The translations under genes and the position numbers were made by a program. A stretch of 64,000 nt of DNA. Source: Pantoea latae. Its GTDB lineage: Bacteria > Pseudomonadota > Gammaproteobacteria > Enterobacterales > Enterobacteriaceae. Location of the stretch: contig NZ_MWUE01000004.1 of assembly GCF_002077695.1 (NCBI RefSeq), forward strand, positions 124,001 through 188,000. The letters run 5' to 3'. Below the pieces are notes generated by a model that had not been told where the DNA came from, made no database searches, and saw only the letters and a list, made by a program, of their open reading frames with translations. Below are positions 1 to 10,828 of the stretch, in pieces; within the stretch, counting starts at the first letter, position 1, and the number at the start of each line of letters is the position of its first letter.

Positions 1-3000
1 GGTATCGAGCAGCGTGGCGTGGGCTTCGCGCACGTTGACGTTGAGCCGCACGCTGCGCACCTGGCCGAAGCTCACCATCTGCAGCCCCTGGTTCAGCTGA
101 CGGATGCGGTTCTGCTCGCGCTGAATGGTTTTGCGAATGATACTGGAGACGCTGCGTGAGCTGATCGCCAGCGTCTGCTCACGCGCCGTCAGCTCCTCGG
201 TCAGGCGGTTCAGCTCGATCTCCATCTGCTCGATCGCCTCGACCGGATCGTCGGTGCGGATGATGTCCTGACGGATGCGCTCGCGCAGATGCTGATAGAC
301 GGCGATAAAGAACTGGATCTTGCGCTCCGGACGCTTCGGATCTTCCGACAGGCGCAGCACGTCACGCAGATGTTCGTTATCCGCCACCGCCAGACGCAGC
401 GCGCCCAGCGCCTTATCCGACATTGAGCGCAGCTCGTCGCCGCTCAGGTAGGCCAGCTCGCGGCGGTGCAGGCGTCGCTCGACGCCGTTCTCTTTCACCA
501 GGCGCAGCACGCTGCACCAGCCCGCTTTGGCGCTCACCACCTGCTCGCGAATGCGATGGTAGTCGCGCTCCAGCACGCGCAGCCGTTTCTGCAGGTTCTC
601 CATCTCCGCTTCACAGAAGGTGAGCTGTTTTTCCAGCTGGTTGCGGCGCGCGCGGTTGTGGCTCAGCGCGGCGTAAAGCTCGTCGCGGCGGATGCGGGCG
701 CGCTCTTCCGCGCTGGCGTCGGCGTGCACGCCGATATCCTGCATCTCCTGCAGCAGCTCTTTCAGCATGTCGCGTTTGGTGTCGTGCGAACTCTTCAGCG
801 ACGCCAGCACCTGGCTGTACTGCGTCAGCTGCGCGCGATGCTCGCGCAGGCGTTCGCGCGCGCGGCTGCGCTCGCCTTCGGCCTGCTCCAGCTGGCGACG
901 CAGCCTGTCGCTGAGATCGTTGTTGCCGTTCAGCATGCCGGCGGAGTCGCCGTAGCTGAAGTGGGCGCGGCGCTGCACCACTTCGGTCAGGGCGAACGCC
1001 TGCTGACGCGCCGTGCGCTGCTGCTGCTGCGCCTGCTGATAGTCCGCCTGCAGCTGTTCATGCTGTTCCGGATCGCTCTGCAGCACGCTAATCAGCGATT
1101 CCAGCTTCGTGAGTTTAGCGCCGTGCTGATGCAGGAAGCGCGCCGCGTCCTGCGCCTCTTCGACCTGCTCGCGGATTTCGTCGCAGCGATCGGCCAGCGT
1201 ATCGTCCAGCAGCAGATTGACGCGCGGCAGCAGGCGGTTAAGCTGCGCCACGCCCTCTTTCGCCAGATCGTACTGCTGGCGCTGCTGCTGATTGTCACTC
1301 TCATGCTGCGCCAGCGCGCGCTCCAGCTCGGTGCGGCGGGCGTTGAACTGGCGGATTTGCGCTTCGGGATCCTCCTCGAAGGCGACCGCCAGATGCGTGC
1401 CGATAAAGCGGCTGAACGACTGATGCAGACGCTGCGTTTTCTGTACGTCGAACGAGAGCGTGGCGTAGCGTTCCGCCAGGCGATCGCGCTCGATGTGCAG
1501 CTGCTCCAGCTGATTTTCACGCGCGGCGCGGCCGAACAGCGGCACTTTTGGAAAGCGAGAATAGCGCCACTGACGCTCCGCCACCTTCACCACCACCGCG
1601 TTCTGCAGCTCTTCCACAGCGAAGACGCTGTCGTCAAACGACTGCGGATCGCCCTCGATCAGGTAGAGATCTTCCGGGCACTCTTCCAGGCCATCGAGCT
1701 GCTCGCGCACCAGCGACAAATCCGGCACCACGATAGCGTGGCGCGACGGACCGTAGAGCGCCGAGAAGTAAGGCGCGTCCTCCAGCGTGACGTCGTCGTA
1801 AATTTCAGAGAGCAGCACGCCGCCGAAGCGCTCCGCCAGCTGCGTCAGGCGCGCATCTTCCGCGCCGCCAGGCTGGCTAAGGCGTTCAATTTTACGTTCG
1901 ACGCTGCGTTTGCGCGCGGCGATCTCGTCGCGCTCCACCGTAGTTTCGCGCTCGCGCTCCAGCAGCTGCTGCATGTATTCGGTGATCTGCTGGCTGTTTT
2001 CCAGCGCCTCGCCGGTCTGCTCGCTAAGCTGCGTCAGGATCTCCTGCGCCGCCAGCCAGTGCGGCGCGCGCGCGGTGAGCGCGGCGATGCGCTCGCGCAG
2101 CGACTCCAACTCCTGGCGCATCACCATACGGCGCTCACCGGCGTCGGAGACGCTGGCGTTGAGCTGTTCGATCTGCGCTTCCAGCTCGCTGTGCAGCCCT
2201 TCCAGCGCGTCGGCGTCATAGTGCGCGCCCTGCCGTTTGCAGAACTCCGCCAGCAGGCGTTCCGCCTCATGCTGCTCGCGCAGACGCTGCTCCATCTCAT
2301 TCAGGCGCAGGCGCAGCGAGGAGAGCTGCTCGGCGTAGTGGCGCTGATTGGCGGCGTCGCGCAGCAGCTCGCGGCCGGTTTGCCACGCCTCCTGGCGCGG
2401 CACCTCGCCGGCGATGCTGGTGACCAGCGCCAGCGCCTGCTCGAACTGGCTGTGCGCCGCTTCCGCCACGCTCAGCTTCTGCTCCAGCCGCAGCAGGGTT
2501 TCGGTCGCTTCCTCTTCGGTCGCCTGGAAGCGCGCCTGCCACTCGTCGGCGCTGTCGAGGGTTAAATCGGGCAGCTGGCACAGCGTACGGGCGCGCTCCA
2601 GCGCCTGCAGCGCCTGCTGATACTGAATGGCGCGCGTTTGCTGCACGTCGAGCGCCTGCTGAAAATCAGCCAGCTGGTTTTTCAGCTCGTCGACCTCCAG
2701 CTCCGCCGCCTCGGCGCGCGCTTCGTTCTCTTCCTGCACTTCGCGCGCTTCCGCCACTACTTCGTTCTGCTCTTCCAGACGGTGAGTCAGCTCGTCGAGG
2801 TCAGCTTCGTAGCGCGCGATTTTTTCCTGCTGGCGCATCGCGGTCTGCACCAGATTGAGGTGGTCGCTGGCGGCCTGATAGTCCGCTTCCAGATCGCTCT
2901 CCGCCCCGCCGTGCTCGGCAAGTTCGCGCGCCATCTCGATATGGCGATACTGCTCCGACGCCAGCTGCTTGCGGCTGGAGAAGAGATCGCGGCGCAGCTG

Positions 3001-3867
3001 CAGGGCGTCGTCGAGGTGAATGCGTCGCTCGTTAGCGTGGCGCATATAGTCCGCCGAAACATAGCTGGTGGCTTCGGAGATCAGGTGCTTGAACAGATCG
3101 CGATCGGACTGGGTGACGCGGATCGCCTCCAGCGTCATGCGGTTTTCGCGCAGCGCCGCTTCCATATCCTGGAAGGCTTTGCGCACGCCGCTGTTTTCCG
3201 GCAGCAGATAGTCGCGCAGCGAGCGGGTAATGGCGCTGGAGATGCCGCCGTAGAGCGACGCCTCGATCAGCCGGTAGAATTTGCTGCGGTCGCCGGCGGA
3301 GCGCAGGCGGCGCGGCACGATGCCGTGCTCGAACATCATCGCGTGGTAGTCGGTGACCGAGCTGAACTGGCGGAACTGCACCCCGTCCAGCGCTTCGACG
3401 CGCTCTTTGACTTCGCTCAGCGGCAAGACCCGCGCCTGGCGGCTGCCCATGATCTCGGTCAGCATATCGGTCGGCTGGCTCTCCAGCGGCAAACCGTGAA
3501 TGCTGAACGGCTTGATATCGACCTTTTTATCGCGGCCCGCGACCTGCTGCAGACGCACGCCCGCCACCACGCGCTGATGGCGCGAGTTGATGACGTCGAG
3601 CATCGCATAGCAGACGCCGGCGCGCAGCTTGCCGTGCAGCCCCTTGTCGCGCGAACCGCTGGTGGCGCCCGCTTCCGTGGTGTTGCGGAAGTGCAGCAGC
3701 GTCAGGTCCGGGATCAGCGCCGTGACGAAGGCGGCCATGGTGGTGGATTTACCCGCGCCGTTGCCGCCCGATAAAGTAGTGACCAGTTCGTCGAGATCAA
3801 AGGTACGGGCAAAAAAGCCGTTCCAGTTGATCAGCGTCAGCGAACGAAATTTACCGCGTTCAATCAT
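1..3867 (-). CDS. mukB: Chromosome partition protein MukB (partial, C-terminus outside window)
   Basis: MukB is the SMC-like ATPase of the MukBEF condensin, which extrudes DNA loops and organises the nucleoid. The visible part is 1289 codons of a family usually near 1486 residues, so about 200 C-terminal residues (Walker B and signature end) lie beyond position 1. The N-terminus starts [19 protein letters not shown] and carries a Walker A loop GGNGAGKS at about residues 34-41. Long Glu/Arg/Gln-rich stretches in the middle fit the coiled-coil arms flanking the hinge. The ATG overlaps the mukE stop by four bases (ATGA), so it is translationally coupled as the last gene of cmoM-mukF-mukE-mukB. 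The reading frame is intact to the window edge. Confidence 0.97.
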   Translation of the reverse strand, partial: MIERGKFRSLTLINWNGFFARTFDLDELVTTLSGGNGAGKSTTMAAFVTALIPDLTLLHFRNTTEAGATSGSRDKGLHGKLRAGVCYAMLDVINSRHQRVVAGVRLQQVAGRDKKVDIKPFSIHGLPLESQPTDMLTEIMGSRQARVLPLSEVKERVEALDGVQFRQFSSVTDYHAMMFEHGIVPRRLRSAGDRSKFYRLIEASLYGGISSAITRSLRDYLLPENSGVRKAFQDMEAALRENRMTLEAIRVTQSDRDLFKHLISEATSYVSADYMRHANERRIHLDDALQLRRDLFSSRKQLASEQYRHIEMARELAEHGGAESDLEADYQAASDHLNLVQTAMRQQEKIARYEADLDELTHRLEEQNEVVAEAREVQEENEARAEAAELEVDELKNQLADFQQALDVQQTRAIQYQQALQALERARTLCQLPDLTLDSADEWQARFQATEEEATETLLRLEQKLSVAEAAHSQFEQALALVTSIAGEVPRQEAWQTGRELLRDAANQRHYAEQLSSLRLRLNEMEQRLREQHEAERLLAEFCKRQGAHYDADALEGLHSELEAQIEQLNASVSDAGERRMVMRQELESLRERIAALTARAPHWLAAQEILTQLSEQTGEALENSQQITEYMQQLLERERETTVERDEIAARKRSVERKIERLSQPGGAEDARLTQLAERFGGVLLSEIYDDVTLEDAPYFSALYGPSRHAIVVPDLSLVREQLDGLEECPEDLYLIEGDPQSFDDSVFAVEELQNAVVVKVAERQWRYSRFPKVPLFGRAARENQLEQLHIERDRLAERYATLSFDVQKTQRLHQSFSRFIGTHLAVAFEEDPEAQIRQFNARRTELERALAQHESDNQQQRQQYDLAKEGVAQLNRLLPRVNLLLDDTLADRCDEIREQVEEAQDAARFLHQHGAKLTKLESLISVLQSDPEQHEQLQADYQQAQQQQRTARQQAFALTEVVQRRAHFSYGDSAGMLNGNNDLSDRLRRQLEQAEGERSRARERLREHRAQLTQYSQVLASLKSSHDTKRDMLKELLQEMQDIGVHADASAEERARIRRDELYAALSHNRARRNQLEKQLTFCEAEMENLQKRLRVLERDYHRIREQVVSAKAGWCSVLRLVKENGVERRLHRRELAYLSGDELRSMSDKALGALRLAVADNEHLRDVLRLSEDPKRPERKIQFFIAVYQHLRERIRQDIIRTDDPVEAIEQMEIELNRLTEELTAREQTLAISSRSVSSIIRKTIQREQNRIRQLNQGLQMVSFGQVRSVRLNVNVREAHATLLDT

Positions 3868-4580
3868 GCCTGTTCTTCCTCTGCGCTATCACTCGCGTCG
3901 CTGTCGCTCTCATCCTGCTCGGGGGTCGCGCTGACGCTGTCGAGCGCCATCGCTTCGCCGTCGCGGATCAGGCGCAGCTGCGCCTCGCGCGGATCGTCGC
4001 CGCTGCGCACGTCGGCGCCAAAGCGGAACACCGACTCGGTGATGCGAAATTTGCTGCTGTCGTTGCCCATAAACCACACCATGCCGAGGCGACGCAGTCG
4101 GCTCAGCGAGGCGCGCATTTTCTCCTGCAGCCTGGCGCGATCGAGATCGGATCCGGTCGAACGCTGGTTCACCAGCTTCAGCAGCTTGCTTTCGTCTGCC
4201 AGCGTCAGCAGCTCGTCATACAGCTCCTGCTGGGTGAAGATGCCTTCGTTCGCCAGGCGTTCCGGGCTGAGATAGAGGTAGCAAAGCAGCTTGCCGACCA
4301 TCATATCGAGTTCAGAGAGCACCGAGCGCGGGATCAGCGTGGTCGAGCGCGGACGCAGATAGAAAAAGCCCTCTGGCGCGCGGATCAGCTCCACGTTGTA
4401 GCGGGCGTAAAACTCTTCCAGAAAGCTCTGGTAATCCATCAGAAAAGCGTGCTGGTCCAGCTCTTCGATGCCGATATGGCGGCCGGCGCGCAACTGGCTG
4501 TCGAGCGCGGGAAAAATCGGATTGGCCAGTGCCTGTGCCAGCTTAAGCGGCATCACTTGTTCAATATTTGTCGATGACAT
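3864..4580 (-). CDS. mukE: Chromosome partition protein MukE
   Basis: MukE is the KITE-type winged-helix subunit that binds MukF and bridges it to MukB in the condensin complex. I chose the ATG giving [18 protein letters not shown] because this matches the E. coli N-terminus; a start nine codons upstream is possible but adds an unconserved MITEPRCRH. The product is 238 residues (E. coli 234) with the conserved core including [18 protein letters not shown] and [15 protein letters not shown]. The C-terminal tail is acidic (runs of D, S and E), as in relatives. It overlaps the mukF 3' end by 20 bp and the mukB start by 4 bp. Confidence 0.96.
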   Translation of the reverse strand: MSSTNIEQVMPLKLAQALANPIFPALDSQLRAGRHIGIEELDQHAFLMDYQSFLEEFYARYNVELIRAPEGFFYLRPRSTTLIPRSVLSELDMMVGKLLCYLYLSPERLANEGIFTQQELYDELLTLADESKLLKLVNQRSTGSDLDRARLQEKMRASLSRLRRLGMVWFMGNDSSKFRITESVFRFGADVRSGDDPREAQLRLIRDGEAMALDSVSATPEQDESDSDASDSAEEEQA

Positions 4581-5883
4581 GTGCCTGCACCTTGGCTCCG
4601 TAATCATTAATGGCCTGCCACTCTGCGGGCAGGCCGGCTAAATCCGCTTCCGCCACGCCGAGACGCACCGCCTGATCGACGACGATGCGCGCCAGGTCAA
4701 AGTGGCGCGCCCGCGGATACTGGGCCAGATAGTCGCGCATCACCGTGGCGAGGTTGAGCGGTTTGCGCGCCGATTTGTAGCTCAGCAGCGCCTCTTCGAT
4801 CATCGCCGCCAGCTGTTCGCGGATTTCGTTGAACTCTTCAAACTCCAGCTCGGCGGGCAGCTCGCCCAGCACCTCGTCGTTGCGCAGCGTAAGATCCTCG
4901 TCGCGCATATCAAAGAGACGATCGGCGTTGGCGTAGGTCAGCACCCACGGCTGGTCGAAGTAGTTCTGCACCGACTGACGCAGACGCTGCGCGAAGACGC
5001 GGTTCTTGTCCATGTCGATGGCGGTACGAATAAATTTATGCACGTGGCGGTCATAGCCGATCCACAGGTCGATCGCCTGCTGTCCCCAGCTGATAATGCG
5101 ATCCAGCTTGTTTTGCAGGTCGAACACCAGCTTATCGACGAAGCCGAGATCGGGGCTGCTCAGCGTGGCGTCCTGGATGCGCAGCAGATTGGCCTGCAGC
5201 TTGTCGCCCGCCGCCTCTAGCGTATCCTGCAGCTCGCGCAGCGTGCCGGAGGTTTCCGACAGCAGCATTTCGCAGCTGGCGATCGCCGCGCGCCAGTCTT
5301 TGTTCAGCAGCTCGGCGATGTCGTTCTTCACCGCCTGCTGCTGTTCATCCATCAGGCGCTGCGTCATATCGATGCTGTCGAAAATCTCCGCCACCGAATA
5401 TTTCAGCGGCGCGAAGACGTTGCGGTGCCAGTGAAACTCGTCGCCGTCCTCTTCCGCCGCATCGGCGGCGCGCCTCAGCTCGCCCGCCACGATCGACAGC
5501 TGCATCGACAGGCGCAGCGTCGAGAACTCGCGCTGGCGGATGTAGTAGTCGGTGATGCCGATCGCCAGCGGCGTCAGGCGGTAGATGGCGTGCCCTTCGG
5601 TTAGTTCGCTGGTAAAACGGTTGATCAGCCGCTGGCGCACCATGTCGTTGATGGCGTTATTAGCGCGCACCACCACGGTTTCGTGAGTCTGTTCAAAGGC
5701 TTTACTGACGTGCTGAAAGGCGTCGATCAGCTCGCCCTCACTCATTTCGCCATCCATGCGCTCACCGTTTAGCGTGGCGATGGCCAGCAAAAAGGCCAGA
5801 CGATCGACCGGCAGCGCAAGAGAAAAATCGTTCTTGCGCGCCCAGCTGACCAGCTCGGGTACCGTCTGGGAAAATTCACTCAT
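4561..5883 (-). CDS. mukF: Chromosome partition protein MukF (kleisin)
   Basis: MukF is the kleisin of MukBEF: it dimerises through its N-terminal winged helices, binds MukE dimers through its middle region and bridges MukB heads. The protein is 440 residues, the same length as E. coli MukF, starting [19 protein letters not shown] and ending [13 protein letters not shown]. The region around residues 180-280 ([19 protein letters not shown] onward) is helical and conserved. Its ATG overlaps the stop of cmoM by 4 bp and its end overlaps mukE, so cmoM and the muk genes form one tight operon. Confidence 0.97.
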   Translation of the reverse strand: MSEFSQTVPELVSWARKNDFSLALPVDRLAFLLAIATLNGERMDGEMSEGELIDAFQHVSKAFEQTHETVVVRANNAINDMVRQRLINRFTSELTEGHAIYRLTPLAIGITDYYIRQREFSTLRLSMQLSIVAGELRRAADAAEEDGDEFHWHRNVFAPLKYSVAEIFDSIDMTQRLMDEQQQAVKNDIAELLNKDWRAAIASCEMLLSETSGTLRELQDTLEAAGDKLQANLLRIQDATLSSPDLGFVDKLVFDLQNKLDRIISWGQQAIDLWIGYDRHVHKFIRTAIDMDKNRVFAQRLRQSVQNYFDQPWVLTYANADRLFDMRDEDLTLRNDEVLGELPAELEFEEFNEIREQLAAMIEEALLSYKSARKPLNLATVMRDYLAQYPRARHFDLARIVVDQAVRLGVAEADLAGLPAEWQAINDYGAKVQAHVIDKY

Positions 5884-6665
5884 AGTTCGTCCTTCTGCCC
5901 TGGTTTACGCGCGGTTACGTGAATGTAACGTCCCAGGCTTAAAAAGGGTTCCTGGCGACAGTAGCGTCGCTCCATCTCAAGAATGCTCGCATCGCCGCCG
6001 CCGTCTGCCGGCGGGGCTTTCATATAGTCGCTGAAGACGCGCACGCCCGTACGCTGCTCGATGTCGAAACCGCAGGCGGTGAGCCAGCGATAGACATCGT
6101 CAGGATCGCGCGGGTAGTCCGGCGACAGGGAGCGCTTCTTCTGCTTCGCCATATTGACCCGCAGATAGCCGAAGTTACCCAGCGTCAGGTTGCGAAACAC
6201 CAGGCTGTGGCGGTTAAAAAACATCAGCGACATCACGCCGCCCGGCCGCAATGCGTCAAACAGCGCCTGCAGCGCTTTTTCAGGCTCTGCGACCCACTCA
6301 AGCACAGCGTGAAACAATACCAGATCCACCGGCGTATCCAAATGTTCGCCCACCTGCTGGACTGCGATTTGTCTGAATTGCATGTTGTGGCTCACATCCT
6401 GCGCGTCGGCATGCTGCTGCGCGCGGCGCAGCATCTCCGCCGAGAGATCGCACAGCAGGATCTGATGGCCGCGCTGCGCCAGCCCGCTGGAAATTTGCCC
6501 CAGCCCGCCGCCGGCGTCGAGCACGCGCAGCGGATCCGTGCCGAGCGTCGGCAGGATTGCCTCTAGCTCGTCCCACAGGATCGCCTGACGCACCAACCCT
6601 TTGGTGGTGCCGTAAATATTTTGCGAAAATTTTTCCGCGAGATCGTCGAAGTTACGATCCTGCAT
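5880..6665 (-). CDS. cmoM: tRNA 5-carboxymethoxyuridine methyltransferase CmoM
   Basis: CmoM (formerly SmtA) is a SAM-dependent methyltransferase that methylates the carboxyl of cmo5U34 in tRNA wobble positions to give mcmo5U. The protein has 261 residues, as in E. coli. The SAM-binding motif [12 protein letters not shown] is at about residues 48-59, and the typical class I Rossmann order follows ([10 protein letters not shown], then [11 protein letters not shown]). It is the first gene of the muk operon and ends in a 4-bp overlap with mukF. It is divergent from elyC across a 125-bp gap that must hold both promoters. Confidence 0.95.
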   Translation of the reverse strand: MQDRNFDDLAEKFSQNIYGTTKGLVRQAILWDELEAILPTLGTDPLRVLDAGGGLGQISSGLAQRGHQILLCDLSAEMLRRAQQHADAQDVSHNMQFRQIAVQQVGEHLDTPVDLVLFHAVLEWVAEPEKALQALFDALRPGGVMSLMFFNRHSLVFRNLTLGNFGYLRVNMAKQKKRSLSPDYPRDPDDVYRWLTACGFDIEQRTGVRVFSDYMKAPPADGGGDASILEMERRYCRQEPFLSLGRYIHVTARKPGQKDEL

Positions 6666-6790
6666 GGCGTGGGCTCCGGTATGCTGCGCTCAGACTTGTG
6701 CTATTTTGTCACAGCCTCAACAAGAATGAACCTTTCATCCCCTTCTTCCTTTCCGGCTGCTGTTTTTTCGGACAACAAGGAGTTTTTTTG

Positions 6791-7576
6791 ATGTTTTTTG
6801 CGCTGAAAAAAGTGGCGGGCGGCCTGTTGATGCCTTTACCGCTGCTGCTGCTGGTAATGGCGGCGGGCATTTTGCTGCTTTGGTTCAGCCGCTGGCAAAA
6901 AAGTGGCAAAATTTTAGTGACGCTGAGCTGGGCGCTGCTGCTGCTGTTAAGCCTGCAGCCGGTGGCCGATCGCCTGCTGCTGCCGCTGGAGTCGCGTTAC
7001 GCCACCTGGAACGGCGAGCAGCCGGTTGACTTTATCGTGGTGCTGGGCGGCGGCTACACCTTTAATCCCGACTGGGCGCCGAGTTCGAATCTGATCGGCA
7101 ACAGCCTGCCGCGCGTCGCCGAAGGCGTGCGCCAGTGGCGACGTCAGCCGCAGGCGACGATGATTTTTACCGGCGCCGCCGCCGGACGTAATCCGGTCAG
7201 CAACGCGCAGGTGGCGGCCTCGGTGGCGCTGAGCCTGGGGGTGCCGCAGGATCATATCCAGCTGCTGGATCGGCCAAAGGATACCGAAGAGGAAGCGCGC
7301 GCGGTGCGCGGCCTGGTCGGCCAGCGTCCTTTTCTGCTGGTAACCTCCGCCAACCATATGGCGCGCGCGCTCAATTTTTTCCATGCCGCAGGATTAACGC
7401 CGTTCGCCGCGCCCGCCAACCAGCTGGCGGTAACCTCGCCGCTCAACGGGTGGGAGCGCACCATTCCCTCGCCGCTCTGGCTTAGCCACAGCGATCGCGT
7501 CGCCTATGAGGCGCTGGGAAGCGTGTGGCAGTGGCTGAAAGGCGGCGACGCGCCCTCAGCCGAGCCAGGGCAGTAG
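6791..7576 (+). CDS. elyC: Envelope biogenesis factor ElyC (YcbC, DUF218)
   Basis: ElyC is an inner-membrane protein with a DUF218 domain, needed in E. coli for normal peptidoglycan assembly at low temperature and for envelope integrity. The start at 6791 follows a good AAGGAG and gives MFFALKKVAGGLLMP, matching E. coli; a longer upstream reading frame has no homology. Residues about 10-32 and 40-58 form two membrane helices. The DUF218 core begins at DFIVVLGGGY with later motifs FTGAAAG and LVTSANHMARA. Length is 261 residues. Its 3' end overlaps the convergent ycbJ by 21 bp. Confidence 0.93.
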   Translation: MFFALKKVAGGLLMPLPLLLLVMAAGILLLWFSRWQKSGKILVTLSWALLLLLSLQPVADRLLLPLESRYATWNGEQPVDFIVVLGGGYTFNPDWAPSSNLIGNSLPRVAEGVRQWRRQPQATMIFTGAAAGRNPVSNAQVAASVALSLGVPQDHIQLLDRPKDTEEEARAVRGLVGQRPFLLVTSANHMARALNFFHAAGLTPFAAPANQLAVTSPLNGWERTIPSPLWLSHSDRVAYEALGSVWQWLKGGDAPSAEPGQ

Positions 7577-8449
7577 CTGGGCGTGGGCGTGATCGAAGCG
7601 CGCGCGGTCAAATTCGCCATACTGTACCAGCCCGTCGATGCAGTCCCACAGCTGGTAGAGCCAGCGCCGCCAGAGGAAGCCTTCGGCAACCGGCGCGCGG
7701 CGCAGATAGTGCTGCATCAGCGCCCTTTCCGCCGGGCTTTCGCCAAGGTGGATCAGCTCATATTCGCGCGGCGCCCATAATATCGACCCAGGCTGGGTCA
7801 TCGCCAGCAGCTGATCGCTGCGCGCGTTTTTAACGATGCTGGTGAGGCGGAGATTGCCGTGTAGCATCACGCAGGGATCGTCGACGTCGCGCATGAGATG
7901 CTCCAGCTGTTCGCGGCTGCGAAACAGCACCTGACGATCGGCGAGGGTAAAGGCGGGCGGCTGCAGATAGCTGAGCGTGGCCCATAGCACCTCCACGCGC
8001 TGATGAAACCAGGCGGGCCAGGTGTTTTGCTGCGTGCTGTCGACGGTGCCGACCAGGCCGTGGCTGCTGATGCGGTGCCAGGCGAGTAATCCCTCTACCA
8101 CCTCTTCGCACAGCTGCTGCCAGCGGGCGCCATCGCGGGTCGGCGCCTCGGCGGAGACGCCGTTGAGGCGCGCCATCAGCAGCATTTCATGCACCGGCGG
8201 CTGCTGGCTCAGCACCAGGCCGTAGACCGCCGGCACGGCGATCAGCCCTTCGTGCCCGAGCAGCGCCAGCTTTTTCGCTTCCAGCGCGGCGCGTCCCTGA
8301 TGACGAAAATATTTCGCCACCAGCGGCATCGGTTTGTCCTGGCGATCGTAGAGCGCATAAAGCCGCGTCGGCGGCTGGTCGCTGATGGTTTCGAGCCGGC
8401 TGACCGTCTCGCCCAGCACCAGCGACAGTTCAGATTTGAGACTTTCCAT
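7556..8449 (-). CDS. ycbJ: Phosphotransferase-like protein YcbJ
   Basis: YcbJ belongs to the APH/choline kinase-like fold family; its cellular role is unknown to me. The product is 297 residues, equal to E. coli YcbJ, and reads MESLKSELSLVLGETVSRLE at the start. The position that in active kinases reads HGD...N is here LHGNLRLTSIVKN, with Asn199 replacing the usual catalytic Asp. As I recall, E. coli YcbJ also has HGN, so this is a family trait and not decay, and suggests a pseudokinase or altered chemistry. It lies between elyC (convergent) and the kdsB terminator and appears monocistronic. Confidence 0.85.
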   Translation of the reverse strand: MESLKSELSLVLGETVSRLETISDQPPTRLYALYDRQDKPMPLVAKYFRHQGRAALEAKKLALLGHEGLIAVPAVYGLVLSQQPPVHEMLLMARLNGVSAEAPTRDGARWQQLCEEVVEGLLAWHRISSHGLVGTVDSTQQNTWPAWFHQRVEVLWATLSYLQPPAFTLADRQVLFRSREQLEHLMRDVDDPCVMLHGNLRLTSIVKNARSDQLLAMTQPGSILWAPREYELIHLGESPAERALMQHYLRRAPVAEGFLWRRWLYQLWDCIDGLVQYGEFDRARFDHAHAQLLPWLG

Positions 8450-8518
8450 GCATCCTCCTCAAGGAAAATATCACACCATCCTGGAGGCCTCAGCGGGCAA
8501 AGATACGGAAACAGATCA

Positions 8519-8550
8519 ATAAAAAGCGCCGGGGGCGATCTCCCCCGACG
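8519..8550 (-). terminator. Intrinsic terminator of the msbA-kdsB operon
   Basis: On the minus strand a stem GTCGGGGG/CCCCCGGC with a six-base loop (8527-8550) is followed by TTTTT (8525-8521) and ATT. It lies directly after the kdsB stop codon at 8553. Confidence 0.85.
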
Positions 8551-8552
8551 TT

Positions 8553-9302
8553 TTAGCCCTGCAGCGCGGCGCGCACGCGCGCCAGATCTTCCGGGGTATC
8601 GACGCCGACGCCCGGCACGGTTTCCGCCACGGCGACGTGGATCTTTTCGCCGTACCAGAGCACGCGCAGCTGCTCCAGCAGTTCAATGCGCTCCAGCGGG
8701 CACGGCGCCCAGGAGACGTAGCGACGAATAAAACCGGCGCGATAGGCGTAAATGCCGATATGGCGCAGCAGCGTGTCGCCAATCTCCTCGCGGGAGGCGG
8801 CGAAGCGCTCGCGATCCCAGGGAATGGTGGCGCGAGAGAAATAGAGCGCATAGCCCTGCGCGTCCATCACCACTTTCACCGCGTTGGGGTTGAACGCCTC
8901 TTCCGCGTCATGGATCGGCACCGCCAGCGTCGCCATGCCCGCCTGCGCGCCAGCCAGATTCGCCGCCACCTGCCGCACGATCTCCGGCGGGATCAGCGGC
9001 TCGTCACCCTGCACGTTGACGATAATCTCGTCGTCGGCGAAGCCGCAGGTTTCAATCACCTCAGCCAGCCGCTCGGTGCCTGACTGATGATCGGCGCGGG
9101 TCATGCAGACTTCGCCGCCTGCTGCCTCCACCGCCGCTTTCACGTCGGGATGATCGGTCGCGACAATCACGCGGCTGGCGCCAGAGGCGCGCGCGCGCTC
9201 CATCACATGAACAATCATCGGCTTTCCGGCGATATCAACCAGCGGTTTGCCAGGCAGACGCGTCGACGCGTAGCGCGCAGGAACGATGGCCGTGAAACTC
9301 AT
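8553..9302 (-). CDS. kdsB: 3-deoxy-manno-octulosonate cytidylyltransferase (CMP-Kdo synthetase)
   Basis: KdsB activates Kdo with CTP to give CMP-Kdo, the donor for inner-core lipopolysaccharide; it is cytosolic. The protein is 249 residues (E. coli 248). The nucleotide-binding N-terminus [16 protein letters not shown] at about residues 6-21 and the [12 protein letters not shown] motif near residue 95 are intact. Its ATG overlaps the ycaR stop by 4 bp, and a strong terminator follows, so it is the last gene of the ycaI/msbA/lpxK/ycaQ/ycaR/kdsB run. Confidence 0.97.
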   Translation of the reverse strand: MSFTAIVPARYASTRLPGKPLVDIAGKPMIVHVMERARASGASRVIVATDHPDVKAAVEAAGGEVCMTRADHQSGTERLAEVIETCGFADDEIIVNVQGDEPLIPPEIVRQVAANLAGAQAGMATLAVPIHDAEEAFNPNAVKVVMDAQGYALYFSRATIPWDRERFAASREEIGDTLLRHIGIYAYRAGFIRRYVSWAPCPLERIELLEQLRVLWYGEKIHVAVAETVPGVGVDTPEDLARVRAALQG

Positions 9303-9481
9303 GGATGGATCTCTTCAACAGAGAGCGTGCGCGCTTCGTTTTCCAGCAGCACCGGAATACCGTCGCGCACCGGGAACGCCAGCGCGTCAGGTTTACAGAT
9401 CAGCTCCTGCTGCGCGTTGTTGTAGTAGAGCTTGCCGTTGCATACCGGGCAGGCAACGATTTCGAGTAAACGGTGATCCAT
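9299..9481 (-). CDS. ycaR: Small Trm112-like zinc-ribbon protein YcaR
   Basis: YcaR is a 60-residue protein of the UPF0434/Trm112 family, whose eukaryotic members activate methyltransferases; the bacterial role is not settled. I chose the start giving [20 protein letters not shown], which matches E. coli; nine extra codons upstream are unconserved. Only one CxxC pair (CPVC) plus a later ICKPD cysteine is visible, so a full zinc site is uncertain. The stop overlaps the kdsB start (ATGA), implying coupled translation with CMP-Kdo synthetase. Confidence 0.93.
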   Translation of the reverse strand: MDHRLLEIVACPVCNGKLYYNNAQQELICKPDALAFPVRDGIPVLLENEARTLSVEEIHP

Positions 9482-9587
9482 ATGTCCTCCATCACGGACC
9501 GATTGCATAAGGCGCTAAGGATACCATAGCGCAGGGTCTCAGCGTGCGCGTAAAGCGGCCGCGAATCTGCGGCGCAAGCCGCAAAGC

Positions 9588-10805
9588 TCAGGAATTGAGC
9601 GCCCACTCAGAGGGCCAGTGCGCCCGCAGCGCGGCGGGCATCTGTTCGAACAGCACGCTCTCCGCATTCTGCCACGCCGCAAAGCGGCTAATCGCCTGGC
9701 GAATATCCCTGACGAAGGCGGCGGTCACGCGCACGTCCGCCTCCAGCCAGAGGTTTTTCACCACCAGCCGTCGCGCCTGCCGCTGCATGCGCGCATCCAG
9801 CCGCGCCTTGATGACGCCGCGATGCAGCACCGGCAGCACGAAATAGCCATGTTGGCGCTTCGCCTCTGGGGTATAGCACTCGAGCCGGTAGTCGAACTGG
9901 AACAGCTCCAGCGCGCGGCGCCGATCCCACACCACCGGATCGAACGGCGACAGGATGGCGCTGTGCGTGGCGTTAAGCGGCGCGTCGAGCAGCGGCAGCA
10001 GATCGCGATGCAGCCACATCTCCCCCAGATCCGCTACCGTGACGGGCACAATCTCGCCCGTTCGCTGCGCCTCCTCCAGGTGTGGCTTCAGCGCCACGCG
10101 CCTGAGACGGTAGTAATCCGGCAGCCAGGCGGCGCGAAAAATGCCGAGGCTGCGCGCGCTGTTGCGCAGCATCTCCCGCTGCGCGTCCGCTTCGCTGAGG
10201 GCGTGCAGCGCATCCTGCCACTCGGGCAGCAGGCGCGAACGCAGATCGTAGACCCGCTGAAAATTACGCCGCTCGCTGACCATCAGCTCGCCCGCGCTGA
10301 ACAGATTTTCCAGATGACGTTTGTGCGGCTTCCACGCCCACCAGCCGGATTTGTGATCGGCGCCGCTGGCGAAGTCGGCGGCGCGCACCGGCCCCTGCTC
10401 GGCGATATGCTGCAGCAGGTCGGCGATCTCCTGCTGATGGTCGCGCACCCACTGGGCGTTATATTTCCAGCCCAGGCGCTCTGGCTCAAGCATGCGGTGG
10501 CGCAGCAGCCGGTAGTCTTCGCGTGGAATAAAGCAGGCTTCGTGCGCCCAGTACTCAAACAGTTCGCCCTGCGCCAGCGCCTGTTCCAGCCAGACAGGCG
10601 GATAGCTGCCGAGGCGGCTGAACAGCACCAGATAGGGACTGCGCGCGACAACGTGGATGGTGTCGATTTGCAGCAGCGACATGCGGCGGATGGCGGCGAG
10701 CAGATCGGGATAGCGGGCGCGTTTTGACGGCGCGCGCAGCAGGCCCTGCGCGGCCAGATGAAGATGTCGTGCCTGTTGAAGCGAAAGCGAAAGCGTTGTG
10801 TTCAT
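9588..10805 (-). CDS. ycaQ: DNA interstrand crosslink glycosylase YcaQ
   Basis: YcaQ is a winged-helix HTH_42 family DNA glycosylase that unhooks interstrand crosslinks and excises alkylated purines. The protein is 405 residues (E. coli 410). The catalytic Q-phi-D motif of this subfamily is present as QID at residues 46-48 in SLLQIDTI, followed by the conserved VARSPYLVLFSRLG. Other conserved blocks are EYWAHEACFIP and HSAILSPFDPVVWDR. It sits 23 bp after lpxK and 106 bp before ycaR, in an otherwise envelope-related operon, as in E. coli. Confidence 0.93.
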   Translation of the reverse strand: MNTTLSLSLQQARHLHLAAQGLLRAPSKRARYPDLLAAIRRMSLLQIDTIHVVARSPYLVLFSRLGSYPPVWLEQALAQGELFEYWAHEACFIPREDYRLLRHRMLEPERLGWKYNAQWVRDHQQEIADLLQHIAEQGPVRAADFASGADHKSGWWAWKPHKRHLENLFSAGELMVSERRNFQRVYDLRSRLLPEWQDALHALSEADAQREMLRNSARSLGIFRAAWLPDYYRLRRVALKPHLEEAQRTGEIVPVTVADLGEMWLHRDLLPLLDAPLNATHSAILSPFDPVVWDRRRALELFQFDYRLECYTPEAKRQHGYFVLPVLHRGVIKARLDARMQRQARRLVVKNLWLEADVRVTAAFVRDIRQAISRFAAWQNAESVLFEQMPAALRAHWPSEWALNS

Positions 10806-10828
10806 TCCCTTCCTGCGTTCGGCGTAAG

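Noticed and set aside
466..2565. Long plus-strand open frame (699 codons) opposite mukB
   Set aside because: It is a shadow of mukB in GC-rich DNA; the protein is Leu/Ala/Arg/Gln-rich without recognisable domains, and mukB is clearly conserved on the other strand.
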